From Heliocidaris tuberculata (taxonomy: Eukaryota > Echinodermata > Echinoidea > Camarodonta > Echinometridae): a DNA stretch of 64,000 bases. The position numbers and the translations under genes were made by a program. Shown here piece by piece: positions 62,281 through 64,000 of this stretch (position 1 is the stretch's first letter; every line of letters begins with the position of its first letter). The notes beneath the pieces are model-generated. The model searched no databases. It worked only from the letters and a program-made list of their open reading frames with translations, and was not told where the DNA came from. The stretch is from assembly GCA_025618425.1 (NCBI GenBank), contig CM046849.1, forward strand, positions 31,258,671 through 31,322,670. Reading direction: 5' to 3'.

Positions 62281-64000
62281 GAAATCAGTATTTTTTTCAG
62301 CTTAGGTACTACTATTTGAAAAGAGCAATACTTAAAGCACATGTGATGAATTTCAGACTACATTGTACTTCTAACAAAATTACAAAACATTCTTACAAGT
62401 ACATACAAATGATTTAACATTGTTCATAAACTCTTCAAGAAATTTTGTGATTACAGGCATATTTGATTATTTTCATATTAATTTCATTTTGATAATACGA
62501 CGATAGGACATGCAAAATGCACAGAGAAATCACGAACTAGGCCAGCGATCAATGGCCAATATTCTTGAAAGTGGGATAAATTAAAACCGTTCTAACCCAT
62601 TGCCAATGGAGACCAGGTCATCCCTGTAGTAAGCCTATGGGAGAGCAATTAATTTCATAGTGACAAGTTTTGCATTGTCATTCAGTTACCAAAATATAGT
62701 GATTTGTTAAGGGCAAAGAAGTTGACATTTGGCACTCCATAAATTTGTAGACTAAATCTATGAACCTAGGTAAGGTTTAAACCTGGCCTAAAGTTAGGCC
62801 GTGTTTTAGAGATGAGAATACGGACCAATGTTTGCAATAGGGCACATAATTATATAAACGACAACAACTTAATTTCTATGGTGAAATTACATGGTTTACA
62901 CATACATGCCTGATAGGGCTACACAGAAGTGGTTCAAACATTTACAATATGATTTCTTTCTTCTTTTTGAAAAATAGAAAAATAAGATAAACACTCCAGT
63001 CCAATTCTTGGATGAAAATAAATTTGATTACTCAAATAGAGGGGAAAATACGAAATCCATGCAAAATATCCATCTATTAGCAAACATTCAAAGAATTTGT
63101 AAAAAAAAAAGTCTTAAGTAGGAAGAGATGGATCCTGAGAAAGGATAAAATATAATAGGCAAGCTACAAAAGTTCTCCATTTAAACTAATATTACTTTAT
63201 GTTATGAAAGAGTATACATATACATGTAGATCAAATAATCATATTCCAATTGCAAGGAATAATTTTTGGGGTAACACATACAACTTTTTTGTATTATGTC
63301 AAAACTGATTATCCATAAACATGATACATTCTCCAAAAAAAATTCTTAGAAATGGAAAGTGCCTAAATTTAAGAACAAGTCCAAATATTGCTAATTCTTC
63401 GTAAATACTGTGATACCCCATGCAAAAAAGCACATCTACAGCGAAGTTTCTTAAAACACTTGCAAAAGCAGGAAATTGTCACCATCCATACGAAATAGCA
63501 CCAACTTTATACATATATAATGTATGTTCGATTGTTATAAACATCATTACTGACATACATGTACTTATATTTGCCTCTGTTAAAAAGAAAGGAATAAAAA
63601 TGGCTTATGAAAACATTGAGGAAAGGTAACAAAGTTACTAGTATAGACATTTTTAGCTCTAATTTGAATTGTGTGAAGATACTTCGTTTCTCATATAATT
63701 ACAATGCTTTGCAACTTCTACTGAAAGAGTTTAGAGTTGTCAAGTGCAGAGAAAAATAAAGATGGGGAAAATCAAAACAGCAATATTCATGCTTCCAAGA
63801 CCACTAATAGATTATCTAATATTTACAATTTTCTATAAAATAATTATTTCAATTATTAAATTTTCTCTGAGAACTATTTGATTTTGATATAATTCAAATT
63901 CATAGCATTTACTAGTCATGATGTGTAAGAAGAAAAGAAAATGGCATTATTTTCAAAACTGTCAATAAGAAGATTTTCAAATCTTCTTGGTCACAAGACA
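62281..64000. other. No gene recognised to window end
   Basis: AT-rich. A 62590-62640 segment (AACCCATTGCCAATGGAGAC, TCATCCCTGTA) resembles 24475-24510 and is probably an unnamed repeat. Nothing else supported. Confidence 0.4.

Overview
This is an AT-rich, intron-bearing, repeat-dense animal nuclear DNA window. Spliced kinase exons with canonical GT-AG boundaries, rhodopsin-class GPCRs, tRNA-derived SINEs, L1/Tx1-type LINE fragments and many short foldback (MITE-like) families are present. The repeat style fits an ambulacrarian, most likely a sea urchin or another echinoderm. That taxon call is inference; nothing here is species-diagnostic.

Layout. 1-17.9 kb has no gene I can support and probably lies within or upstream of the large 5' part of a kinase gene; it holds scattered foldback elements. 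16.7-17.8 kb is a nested repeat knot: a TTAA-flanked MITE sits inside a second MITE, next to a tandem array of 81-bp MITE-derived units. 17.9-20.8 kb carries the last three coding exons of a DRAK-type death-associated protein kinase (STK17 family), with a long acidic C-terminal tail. 20.8-27.3 kb is 3' UTR, repeats and a SINE. A tRNA-Arg(UCU) gene lies at 27.9 kb. 28.3-32.6 kb is one composite: a long-TIR DNA transposon with a decayed transposase, interrupted by a SINE and by a 5'-truncated L1/Tx1-type LINE whose junctions can be read to the base. 33.6-36 kb is MITE-rich. 36.2-39.9 kb is a near-identical 1.9-kb tandem duplication.

41.7-42.9 kb holds a class A GPCR with an intronless coding region (382 aa). 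44.07-44.90 kb is a 0.84-kb element with roughly 150-bp TIRs and a 9-bp target duplication; it carries the first exon of a RecQ-like helicase and resembles a Pack-MULE. 51.7-53.6 kb on the minus strand holds a two-exon, unusual class A GPCR (337 aa) without the usual extracellular disulfide cysteines. From 54 kb to the end I see only repeats, low-complexity DNA and unassigned AT-rich sequence.

The three host genes (kinase and two GPCRs) are independent transcription units with no evident functional link. The strongest signals are in the repeats: several nested insertions give a readable order of events, and one element appears to have captured host coding sequence.
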